Below are positions 26,518 to 34,330 of a stretch of DNA of 64,000 nucleotides, piece after piece. The position numbers and the translations under genes were made by a program. The stretch spans positions 682,001-746,000 of the forward strand of contig NZ_JAAMOZ010000001.1 of assembly GCF_011758645.1 (NCBI RefSeq), in the 5' to 3' direction. A model generated the notes under the pieces. It was not told the origin of the DNA. It was given only the letters and a program-made list of their open reading frames with translations, and made no database searches. How positions within the stretch are numbered: the stretch's first letter is position 1; each line of letters opens with the position of its first letter. The stretch is from Brooklawnia cerclae. GTDB lineage: Bacteria; Actinomycetota; Actinomycetes; Propionibacteriales; Propionibacteriaceae.

Positions 26518-27752
26518 GTGCGGGGGCATCGCAACTGCGAGCGGTCAGCCTCGTGGTGCTGCTGGTCTACATGGGCCAGATGGCGCTCAACCCTGTCATT
26601 GCGCCGCTCGCCCGTGAGGTGGGGCTGGCTGAGTGGCAGATCGGACTCACGATCAGCGTGGCGGCGGTCACCGTGGTCGTGCTGAGCCAGTTCTGGGGTC
26701 GCTTCGCGCAGACCCACGGTGCACGCCGTGTGCTGATCCGGGCGGTGGGGCTCACCGCCGTGGCGATGATCGCCTTCTTCCTTACCGCTTGGGCGGGGAC
26801 GCGCGGTCTGCTCGGCGGCACGATCCTGTTCGTCCTGTTCGTTGTGCTGCGCGGCATCATGTTCGGCGCCGGAATCTCGGCGGTCCCACCTACGGCACAG
26901 ACCTATGTGGCGAGCGTCACGACTTCCGAGCCCGAACGGGTCAAGGGCATGGCCGGCATCGGTGCGGCCCAGGGGATGGCCATGATCCTCGGAGCTGTGG
27001 TGGGTGGGGCGCTCGCAGGCCTCGGGTTGCTCGTTTCGATAGGTGCGGTGCCGATCCTGCTTCTGGCCGCGATCATGGTGGCAGCGAGCCTCAAACCTGA
27101 GGCTGCCCCGGTCGGTCTCGCCCGACCGGCGAGAATCAGCCCGTTCGATCCGAGGGCGTGGCCCTTCCTGGTCGCCGGTTTCGGAATGTTCACCTCGCTC
27201 GGATTCATTCAGGTGATATCGGGTTTCCTCGTCCAGGACCGTTTCCATCTCAGTTCCGAGAGCACCGGGCTGGCGGCGGGCGGGGCACTGCTGGCGGCCG
27301 GCATCGGGCAGGTGCTCGCGCAGGTTGTCATCGTCCCTAGGAGCGGCTGGTCGCCACTGACCTTGCTGCGGAGCGGGGGAGTGATCACGCTGGCCGGCTT
27401 CGTTGCGCTTCTGCCGGACGCCGGGATGGGCGTGTTCGTGGGTGCACTGTTCCTGATCGGGCTCGGTCTTGGTATCGCGACACCCGGCTACACCGCAGGT
27501 CCGTCGTTGCTCATGCGACCGGAGGAGCAGGGCGGGCTGGCCGGCGTCATCGGGATGACCAACGGACTGACGTTCGTGTTGTCGCCCAGCCTCAGCACCC
27601 TGGCGTACGGTGTCGCACCGGTGCTGCCCATCCTCATTTCGGCCGGACTCATGGGGATCGTTGTGGCCTTCGTCCTGCTTCATCCGGGGGTGCGGCAACG
27701 ACCGGTGGCAGAAGTGACGGGTCCGGAAGCGCTCAGCGGCGAAGCGTCGTAG
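26514..27752 (+). CDS. Major facilitator superfamily transporter (YbtX/CntE-like context)
   Basis: A 412-aa, 12-helix MFS protein. The first loop has the degenerate motif A QFWGRFAQTHGARRVLI, and helix 5 contains GIGAAQGMAMILGAVVGGALAGLG, an antiporter-like motif C region. It is the third gene of the ABC operon, overlapping by four bases. In yersiniabactin and staphylopine loci an MFS protein beside the ABC genes exports the newly made metallophore (CntE) or has an accessory role (YbtX), so export of a metallophore is the best contextual guess. No biosynthetic genes are present in the window, so the siderophore may be made elsewhere or taken from other species. Confidence 0.78.
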   Translation: MSAGASQLRAVSLVVLLVYMGQMALNPVIAPLAREVGLAEWQIGLTISVAAVTVVVLSQFWGRFAQTHGARRVLIRAVGLTAVAMIAFFLTAWAGTRGLLGGTILFVLFVVLRGIMFGAGISAVPPTAQTYVASVTTSEPERVKGMAGIGAAQGMAMILGAVVGGALAGLGLLVSIGAVPILLLAAIMVAASLKPEAAPVGLARPARISPFDPRAWPFLVAGFGMFTSLGFIQVISGFLVQDRFHLSSESTGLAAGGALLAAGIGQVLAQVVIVPRSGWSPLTLLRSGGVITLAGFVALLPDAGMGVFVGALFLIGLGLGIATPGYTAGPSLLMRPEEQGGLAGVIGMTNGLTFVLSPSLSTLAYGVAPVLPILISAGLMGIVVAFVLLHPGVRQRPVAEVTGPEALSGEAS

Positions 27753-27955
27753 GCAAGGGGACGAGGCTCAAACCGGGACCACGAAGTGGCGCCATGCATC
27801 AGAACTTCGTGATGATGACGGTGGGGTCCCTGCGTAGCACGTTCGGCAACTTTTCCCCGAAGGCGAATACGCTGGTCAGGCGCCTGAACCGTGGGGTTTA
27901 CCGGGTCTGCAACCGGCCCCGGAACACCGCTCCGCGAGACCATCGGGGCCCTGTT

Positions 27956-28285
27956 GTGAGGACTGTTGGGATCGCTCAAACTTTTCTCACCCCCTCCGAG
28001 GTGGACCAGATGGTCGCCGATTATGAGGCTGGATCTGGCGTCCAGGAGCTCGCTTCCAAGTACGGTATCCACCGCGCCACGGTCTTCTCGCACCTCCAGC
28101 GGCGGGAGGTTCCTCGGCGGCGTCCTGGGCTCAACGAGCAGGAACAAGCCGAGGCGGTGCGCCTGTCACGGGAGGGCATGTCGATGCGAGCCATCGGACG
28201 CCAGATGGGGGTGGACCGCAAAGCCGTACGAGCGGCGCTGGTTGAGGCGGGCATCGTCCTGGACGAAGCGGCATGTCCTGCCTGA
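27956..28285 (+). CDS. Helix-turn-helix protein resembling a recombinase C-terminal domain
   Basis: A 109-aa protein with two consecutive HTH units of the Hin/resolvase type: LTPSEVDQMVADYEAGSGV with ELASKYGIHRATVFSHLQRREV, then LNEQEQAEAVRLSREGMSM with AIGRQMGVDRKAVRAALVEAG. Serine recombinases end in such a domain, but no catalytic N-terminal domain is visible upstream. The start is uncertain; the frame is open from 27794, but those residues look non-coding. It lies exactly where iron-transport genes give way to accessory DNA, so it may be a remnant of an integrase/resolvase or a small regulator. Confidence is low beyond the fold. Confidence 0.55.
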   Translation: MRTVGIAQTFLTPSEVDQMVADYEAGSGVQELASKYGIHRATVFSHLQRREVPRRRPGLNEQEQAEAVRLSREGMSMRAIGRQMGVDRKAVRAALVEAGIVLDEAACPA

Positions 28286-28360
28286 AGCTCTCACAATGGT
28301 GGATCGAGCGTTCCGAGCCAACCGAAGAGTGACCAGCTGAAGTCTCCACCGCAAGCAGAG

Positions 28361-28388
28361 TTGACGGTCTCGTGCACAAAACTAAAGT
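28361..28388 (+). promoter_or_regulatory. Candidate promoter of the XRE-ImmA/helicase cluster
   Basis: TTGACG at 28361-28366, a 16-bp spacer and TAAAGT at 28383-28388 form a plausible sigma-A-type promoter. It is AT-richer than its surroundings, 40 bp upstream of the first gene of the cluster. Confidence 0.5.
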
Positions 28389-28427
28389 AGCGTGGTAGAG
28401 TTCTTCTCAACGACGAAGGAGGGCGCA

Positions 28428-29174
28428 GTGACTCAGCAGCTCGACGGCAACGACTGGCGCGACGACTTTCAACCAGCAGAACTCGCGGCGCTGCGTGAAC
28501 GCATCCCGGTCGCGATCCAGCGAAGCCAGGACCGCTCAGCCCGCGCACACGAAGCGTACGACGATCCCGACGGCGACCAAGACGTCTATGGCGCTGGCAT
28601 GGCTCGGGGTGTTCAGAAAGAACTCCGGTCGCTCTTGTCCGACCTCCCCTCTTACCGGGAGTCGAGGGCACCCTCTACGAGACGGATGCTCACTTTCGTT
28701 GGAAACGCCCTTATCTTCCCGCATCGCGTGGGGAAACAGATGCCGCGCAACTTCCGGCGCGTTCGACTCAGCTACCTGCCTGACTCGCGCCGTGAGCTCC
28801 TGTCGAAGACGAGCAATGTCAAATACTCAGACCCCGGGCTTTTCGACATCGATGACGTTCTCGAAACAGATCAGCCTGCATCGCTTGAGGACGCACTCAT
28901 CCACGTCGAGTTGGCTGTGCCTCGCACGACTCTCTTCGTCCCCTACTACAGCAGTACGCCACAGGGCGTGGGAACGATCTACTTCGCACCTGCGCGACTG
29001 AACGGTCGATACCTGGAGTTTGCCGACCCCGAGCGACTTGCCTACGAGCACAGTCCATCTTCGGTTGATGCTCCGCGCACCATGCTGAAGCCTGTGGCTG
29101 GGTTCAACAGTGGAGACCGCCCACGGACCTCGGTGAAGCTGCGCCAGCGGCCGTCCGAACAGGAAGGCAGCTGA
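28428..29174 (+). CDS. Uncharacterised protein, first gene of the XRE-ImmA/helicase cluster
   Basis: A 248-aa protein I do not recognise. GTG at 28428 follows GAAGGAGGGCG, better than the in-frame GTG at 28392. The N-terminus is acidic and helical (DFQPAELAALRERIPVAIQRSQDRS), with GMARGVQKELRSLLSDLPSY in the next helix. The middle is basic (FPHRVGKQMPRNFRRVRLSYLP), and the C-terminal half looks beta-rich (VELAVPRTTLFVPYYSS, GTIYFAPARLNGRYLEFADPERL). No signal peptide or membrane segment was found. It ends 2 bp before the XRE-ImmA gene, so the two are one unit. In analogous pairs the ImmA protease acts on or responds to its partner, but that role is only inferred from context. Confidence 0.75.
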   Translation: MTQQLDGNDWRDDFQPAELAALRERIPVAIQRSQDRSARAHEAYDDPDGDQDVYGAGMARGVQKELRSLLSDLPSYRESRAPSTRRMLTFVGNALIFPHRVGKQMPRNFRRVRLSYLPDSRRELLSKTSNVKYSDPGLFDIDDVLETDQPASLEDALIHVELAVPRTTLFVPYYSSTPQGVGTIYFAPARLNGRYLEFADPERLAYEHSPSSVDAPRTMLKPVAGFNSGDRPRTSVKLRQRPSEQEGS

Positions 29175-29176
29175 TC

Positions 29177-30334
29177 ATGTCGACGGCACACGAAGGCAAA
29201 GGTGACCTTGCCGGAGTCGCCAGGATGTTTGACCCAGCCCGGTTGGCTCAGGCTCGCCGGATCAACAAGATGTCCAAGGCTGACCTCCATCGCAGGGTCG
29301 GCGTGTCTGCTGCCGCGATCGGTCAGTACGAGCGCGGAGAAGTGCGTCCCCGCGCAGAGACTGTCGCTGCTTTGGCTACAGCGCTTGGTGTCCCCCCGGG
29401 CTTCTTCGCACTTGGGCGTCCACGCGTCCAAGTGGATATCGCCGAAGCATCGTTCCGGCGCCTCCGTTCGACCACGGTTACGCAACAGCAGCAAGCGACT
29501 GCGTATGTTGAACAGGCCTGGGAACTCAGCTGCTACCTCGAAGAAAGCGTGGAGTTCCCGGAACTCGACCTTCCTGCCTGGGCGCACGCCGACTCACTAG
29601 ATGTGCCGGACCCCGTGACCGCAGCGCGAGCGATCCGCCAACACTGGCTGCTCGGAACTGGACCGATAGAACACCTCGTGTACCAGCTCGAACAGCACGG
29701 CATCTTGACGGTATTTTTCTCCATGAAGGAGGACGTCGCGCTCGACGAGAAGAGTCGCATCGACGCTTTCTCGACCATCGCGCTGCCGCGTCCCATGATC
29801 GTGCTGACCCCAGACAAGGCCAATGATGTGATGCGGCATCGGTTCTCCGCGGCGCATGAGTTGGGACACATCGTCCTCCACCACGGTCGGCAGGGCACAG
29901 ACAGCCAACTGGAGCGGCAAGCGGACATGTTCGCTGCGGAGTTCCTCACTCCAAGAGAGGTGATCCGTGATCAGCTGCCTCGGCGGATCAACTTCAACCG
30001 GTACGAGGAACTGAGCCAGTTGTGGGGAGTCTCCATCAACTCACTGATCTTCAGGTCGCGAGAACTTGACCTCATCTCAGAATCCACTGCCAGGCGCGCG
30101 TACATCACGCTGAATGGGATTTCACGGAGGGCCATGCCTGTCCATGACTATCCCGGCGAGCGACCCGAACTTCTCAAAACCGCACTTGAACTGCTCGACG
30201 GAGCAGGTGTCTCACTTGCTCAGGTCGCAGAGGACCTCCAGATGACACCACGGCATATACGACGGCTAGCTGACATCGACGATCCCCAGCCCAAGCTGAC
30301 GCTGGTGAAAGACCATCCAGACAACTGGAAGTAG
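29177..30334 (+). CDS. XRE-family regulator fused to an ImmA/IrrE-type metallopeptidase
   Basis: A 385-aa protein. Residues about 15-75 are an XRE helix-turn-helix (ARRINKMSKADLHRRVGVSAAAIGQYERGEVRP). Residues 150-280 form an IrrE_N_term_ImmA peptidase domain with the zinc motif SAAHELGHIVLHH near 233 and the downstream ERQADMFAAEFLTP Glu-containing helix. The C-terminal part (SLAQVAEDLQMTPRHIRRLADID) is a second HTH-like helix pair. Such fusions act as stress- or phage-sensing switches: cleavage of a bound partner relieves repression. It follows the unknown gene by 2 bp and precedes the DUF2188 gene by 32 bp. The target is unknown. Confidence 0.88.
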   Translation: MSTAHEGKGDLAGVARMFDPARLAQARRINKMSKADLHRRVGVSAAAIGQYERGEVRPRAETVAALATALGVPPGFFALGRPRVQVDIAEASFRRLRSTTVTQQQQATAYVEQAWELSCYLEESVEFPELDLPAWAHADSLDVPDPVTAARAIRQHWLLGTGPIEHLVYQLEQHGILTVFFSMKEDVALDEKSRIDAFSTIALPRPMIVLTPDKANDVMRHRFSAAHELGHIVLHHGRQGTDSQLERQADMFAAEFLTPREVIRDQLPRRINFNRYEELSQLWGVSINSLIFRSRELDLISESTARRAYITLNGISRRAMPVHDYPGERPELLKTALELLDGAGVSLAQVAEDLQMTPRHIRRLADIDDPQPKLTLVKDHPDNWK

Positions 30335-30366
30335 TGGGACGCAATCCCATCGAGAAAGGAAAAATC

Positions 30367-30606
30367 ATGACACAGCCCTCCAAGCGAGTAGTGCAGCGCC
30401 GAAGCGATGGCGACTGGGAGGTACGGAAGCCAGGAGCTGATCGTGCCAGCGCCATCACATCAACACAGGCCGAGGGCATCCAACGCGCCCGTACCATCCT
30501 CGGAAACGATGGGGGCGGCGAGTTGCAGGTCCGTTCACTCAAGGGGACGATCCGCGCGCAAGACACGGTTGCGCCAGGGAATGACCCAAGGGCTTCCAAG
30601 GGGTGA
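30367..30606 (+). CDS. DUF2188 domain protein
   Basis: A 79-aa protein built of one DUF2188 unit: KRVVQRRSDGDWEVRKPGADRASAITSTQAEGIQRARTIL, then a glycine-containing turn and LQVRSLKGTIRAQDTVAPGNDP. The fold is two short beta-strand pairs around a helix. These small proteins are scattered through accessory regions and have no known function. The ATG at 30367 follows GAGAAAGGAAAAATC. It lies between the protease/regulator and the large helicase and is probably co-transcribed with both. A role as an accessory or inhibitor of the helicase is only a guess. Confidence 0.7.
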   Translation: MTQPSKRVVQRRSDGDWEVRKPGADRASAITSTQAEGIQRARTILGNDGGGELQVRSLKGTIRAQDTVAPGNDPRASKG

Positions 30607-30666
30607 CCTCGGCGCACACGTTGGTAATGGCGTTCCTTGCATAGGCGAAGGCGAAAGAGGCTCGAC

Positions 30667-33600
30667 ATGGGATACCGGACCGAAGAGGTTTGGGCGAAGC
30701 AGCATGTTGCGGGCAAGAACGCAGTGCGCCAGCTGCTGGTTCCGGCTTACGACAATGTTGAGGTACTTGAGACCGAGTTGGGCCACCAGGTGGTGAGCAC
30801 GCCATTCGGCCAGTGGCCCGTGACCCGCACCGCTGAACTCCCAACGGAGGGACCGCTTGCAGCGAGGCTTCCGGCCCGACGATCAAAGAACTCCCGGATC
30901 ACATGGGTAGGTGATCGAGAGGCAGTGCAAGCAAGCGACGTCGTCCGATCCTTCGAAGGTGCCATTGGATTCACCGCGCATGACCAGCCACATAGTCTGA
31001 GGCGTCCGCAGATTGCGGCGCTCCACTCAATCGTTGGCTATCAGTCTTCTGGCCTATCCGAGCCCGGGATCGTCGTCATGCCAACCGGCACTGGCAAGAC
31101 TGAGACCATGCTGGCGTGGCTGGTCGCCCAGCGGCCAGAACGTGTGCTTGTGGTCGTTCCTTCCACGGCGCTTCGCGATCAGATCGCTACCAAATTTGAG
31201 ACCCTGGGAATTCTTCAACTCGAAGGCATCGTCGACCGCTCTGCGCTACGCCCAAGGGTCGGGCGGCTGGAGGGACGGTTTGCCAGCGAAGCCGAAGCAA
31301 GAGCGTTCGTCGAGATGGCGAACGTCGTTGTGGCGACGCCAAGCGCGATCCACGCCAACGATCCGGAAGTGCGTGAAGCCTTCTTCCAAGGCTTCACGCA
31401 TCTACTCGTTGACGAAGCGCATCACGCTCCTGCTCGTACATGGACAGAGATCATTCGAGAATTCGCGAACAGGCCGACGCTTCTGTTCACCGCAACGCCG
31501 TTCCGTCGTGACGGGCTGACTCTGCCCGGTCGCGTTATCTTCCGCTTCCCGCTACGCGAAGCTCAGAAGGAGGGGTATTTCAGCACCATCGACTTCAGTG
31601 CGGTGCTTGATCTGGACGATGACGACGAGGCATTGGCGATGGCCGCGATCTCTCGGCTTCGAGAAGACTTGGCCGCTGGTCACGAGCATCTGCTCTTGGC
31701 GCGGGTGGGATCGAAGGCTCGGGCAGATGAGGTTCATGCACTCTACTCGCACATTGCCCCCGAACTTTCGCCGAAGGTCATCTACGACTCGATGTCGGCC
31801 CGCCGAAGAGCAGAGGCGCTGAACGCGATGCGAGACCGGACCAGCCGGGTAATCGTTTGCGTTGACATGCTCGGAGAAGGGTTCGATCTACCAACTTTGA
31901 AGGTAGGGGCATTCCACGACACACACCGATCGCTGAGCCCAATGGTGCAACTCATTGGCCGTCTTGCCAGAACTTCGTCTCCACTGCCGATTGGTAGAGC
32001 GAGCGTGTTCGTACGCCAAGACCCGAGCCAGGCGCTCTCGCCCATGCGGTTCCTTCTCCGCGAAGATCCGGACTGGGACAAGGTTATCAGCGATGTCACG
32101 GAACGGGCCACTGAGCGTGCGAACGAGGTCAGCGAGTTCGAGGCTTCGTTTGTTGACAACCCTCCGGATGTGCCCGTCGGGCTACTGGAACCGAAGATGA
32201 GTGCCAAGGCCTTCGCGACCTCTACGATCGACTGGAATCCGCTGGCGGCGCGCGACGTTTATGGGGCCACCGTCTTGGACAATCTCATCAGCGTCAACGC
32301 CGACAACTCCATTGCCTGGTTCGTAATCGAATCCATCGGGGACGTGCGATGGGGAGACATCCCGTCACTTCGTGCCACTGACTACACGCTCGTTACCATG
32401 TACCTCGATCGTGGCCGAGGCATGCTCTATGTGCACTGTTCTGACACGAAGCACAGTCTGGACAAGCTGGTCGAGGCAGTTCTCGGCCACGAGCCAAGAC
32501 CAGTCAACGGGTACGAAACTTTCAAGGTCTTCTCGAAGCTTGACAGGTTGATACCCACCAACATCGGCCTTCTCGACGCCCGCGACCGCGACAAGCGATT
32601 CTCCATGCACGTCGGCAGCGACGTAGAGACAGCTCTCACGGAGGCTGAGCGCACGCACAAGTCCAACACTCATGTCGCAGCGAAGGCCTTTGAGGAAGGC
32701 GAGCGTGTCACCATCGCTGCGTCGCTCTCAGGACGGTTCTGGTCCATGCGGACAGCGCCGAACCTCGCAGAGTGGCGCACCTGGTGTCAGCAGCAAGGTG
32801 CGAAGCTGAGCGACGGCAGCATCGATGTTCACTCGCTCTTCCGATCCATGATCATCCCGATTGACGTGAGGGAACGACCAGCATTTCCAGTCCTCGCGAT
32901 GGAGTGGCCCTGGGAGCTGTACCTGGGGAACGGCACGTCGTCCAACCTCAGCTACCAAGACTCAAGCGTCCTTCTGACCGATGCTGAATTCAGGATCGAC
33001 GACTTCGGCACCAGTGGTCCACTCGGCTTCTCGATCGTGGCTCCCAGCTGGGAACTCGCCTATGAGGGACACTTTGGGCAGCAGGGCTTGCGCTACCGTC
33101 CGAAGGGCGACGACGCCGAAGTCGTCGGCTCGCGAGATGAAAGGACTCTCTTCTCGACCTGGCTCAACAACCACAAGCCGACCATCTTCCTGTCGGGAGA
33201 TCGGATGGTGACCGGAGACGATCGGCTCCTGGCGCCGAGGACCGAGTTGGCTCCATATCCACGCGACCAGCTCCGAGCACTCGACTGGGTGGGCGAAGGC
33301 GTTGACATCACAGTGGAGTCGCAAGGAACAGAGCGCAAAACGAACTCCATTCAGGCATGCATGGCCCGATACCTATCGCAACACCAGACCTTCGACATTC
33401 TCATCGATGACGACCGCGCTGGCGAAGCCGCCGACCTCGTAGGTATCCGCGTGGACAAGGGCGATCTTTACGTCACGCTCGCGCACTGCAAATACTCATC
33501 AAAGCCCACCCCTGGATCACGTCTCAGTGACCTGTATGAAGTATGTGGGCAAGCAATGCGAGGAGCACGATGGCGCGACAACGGGGCGCTTCCGCTATTG

Positions 33601-33855
33601 GAGCACCTTGACCGCCGCGCGAAGGCCTATACGAGAAGGACCGGTCTCAGTCCCTTCGAGATCGGCGACCGAGAAACCCTATTCCGAATCCGGCAGCAAG
33701 CTCCCCAACTCTTCCCTCGGATCTCGACCGTCATTGCCCAACCAGGACTCAGCATCAAGGCATCCACGAACGAACAGCTCAGGCTGATCGCAGGTGCGGC
33801 ATCCTACGTGCAGAGCGTCACGAAAGGCACTTTCGATGTCTACGCGTCTGCATAG
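30667..33855 (+). CDS. Large DEAD/DEAH helicase with C-terminal nuclease-like domain
   Basis: A 1062-aa SF2 helicase/translocase. Walker A MPTGTGKTE is at about 138-146, the DEAH box (LLVDEAHHA) at 249-252, motif III FTATPFRRDG follows, and motif VI is QLIGRLARTSSPLP. A middle region of about 450 residues has no obvious motif. The last 150 residues resemble a PD-(D/E)xK nuclease: IDDDRAGEAADL (D914-D916, E920) followed by LAHCKYSS (H940-x-K942) and DLYEVCGQA. The usual (D/E)xK is HxK, as in some related families. The ATG at 30667 follows AGAGG. The likely role is DNA translocation and cleavage of invading DNA. The 3' end overlaps the convergent small membrane protein by 16 bp. Confidence 0.85.
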   Translation: MGYRTEEVWAKQHVAGKNAVRQLLVPAYDNVEVLETELGHQVVSTPFGQWPVTRTAELPTEGPLAARLPARRSKNSRITWVGDREAVQASDVVRSFEGAIGFTAHDQPHSLRRPQIAALHSIVGYQSSGLSEPGIVVMPTGTGKTETMLAWLVAQRPERVLVVVPSTALRDQIATKFETLGILQLEGIVDRSALRPRVGRLEGRFASEAEARAFVEMANVVVATPSAIHANDPEVREAFFQGFTHLLVDEAHHAPARTWTEIIREFANRPTLLFTATPFRRDGLTLPGRVIFRFPLREAQKEGYFSTIDFSAVLDLDDDDEALAMAAISRLREDLAAGHEHLLLARVGSKARADEVHALYSHIAPELSPKVIYDSMSARRRAEALNAMRDRTSRVIVCVDMLGEGFDLPTLKVGAFHDTHRSLSPMVQLIGRLARTSSPLPIGRASVFVRQDPSQALSPMRFLLREDPDWDKVISDVTERATERANEVSEFEASFVDNPPDVPVGLLEPKMSAKAFATSTIDWNPLAARDVYGATVLDNLISVNADNSIAWFVIESIGDVRWGDIPSLRATDYTLVTMYLDRGRGMLYVHCSDTKHSLDKLVEAVLGHEPRPVNGYETFKVFSKLDRLIPTNIGLLDARDRDKRFSMHVGSDVETALTEAERTHKSNTHVAAKAFEEGERVTIAASLSGRFWSMRTAPNLAEWRTWCQQQGAKLSDGSIDVHSLFRSMIIPIDVRERPAFPVLAMEWPWELYLGNGTSSNLSYQDSSVLLTDAEFRIDDFGTSGPLGFSIVAPSWELAYEGHFGQQGLRYRPKGDDAEVVGSRDERTLFSTWLNNHKPTIFLSGDRMVTGDDRLLAPRTELAPYPRDQLRALDWVGEGVDITVESQGTERKTNSIQACMARYLSQHQTFDILIDDDRAGEAADLVGIRVDKGDLYVTLAHCKYSSKPTPGSRLSDLYEVCGQAMRGARWRDNGALPLLEHLDRRAKAYTRRTGLSPFEIGDRETLFRIRQQAPQLFPRISTVIAQPGLSIKASTNEQLRLIAGAASYVQSVTKGTFDVYASA

Positions 33856-34184
33856 TCGGCCAGTGACGGAGTATCTCCTGAGCGACGCTCACGCGAACGA
33901 GCCTTCACCAACAGGACGACGCTGACAGGGCCGACCCAGAGCATCTTGAATGCGCTCCACAGACACACGAAGACGACGAGGTAGAGCCAGTCGGGGCCAC
34001 CCGCGTCGATGAACGCGGTGAGCCAGTAGCCCGCCGCGGCGTAAGGGATGGCCAGCAGCATGGCCAGGGCTCCCCACTTCAGTCCCCGGCGCGTGCGGAC
34101 ACGGTCGAGAATGATGTTGCTGGGCATGAATCGGCGCATGAAGGCGCGGGTGTGGATGCTGGCGATCCAGAGTACACGGAACAT
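33840..34184 (-). CDS. Small membrane protein of conjugative elements
   Basis: A 114-aa protein with a basic N-terminus (SNIILDRVRTRRGLKWG) and two hydrophobic segments: GALAMLLAIPYAAAGYWLTAFI, then WLYLVVFVCLWSAFKMLWVGPVSVVLLV. It ends in a basic cytoplasmic tail. Small proteins of this type accompany MobF relaxase genes in actinobacterial elements and are sometimes labelled sulfate permease without support. RBS AGAGGAGAACATC lies before the ATG. It is 146 bp downstream of traA on the same strand, so probably in its transcript. Function unknown. Confidence 0.7.
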   Translation of the reverse strand: MFRVLWIASIHTRAFMRRFMPSNIILDRVRTRRGLKWGALAMLLAIPYAAAGYWLTAFIDAGGPDWLYLVVFVCLWSAFKMLWVGPVSVVLLVKARSRERRSGDTPSLADYADA

Positions 34185-34330
34185 GATGTTCTCCTCTTAC
34201 GCACGTGCTTCGGCGGTGACGGTGCGTGGTGAGGGGCTCGGAAGCCTGCCGCAAGCGGCCCAAAGTGAAGGAGAAATCCGTCTTCCTCAACTCTACGCCC
34301 GGAGCCTCCCCAGCGATAGAGCTTGGGCGT

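Noticed and set aside
27794-27955. Upstream extension of the recombinase-type HTH gene
   Set aside because: The frame is open, but the residues are low in conserved features and have no ribosome-binding site. The HTH region starts after 27956.
33840-34184. Annotation of the small membrane protein as sulfate permease
   Set aside because: It has only two hydrophobic segments and no sulfate-transporter motif. The place beside traA fits an element-specific accessory protein.
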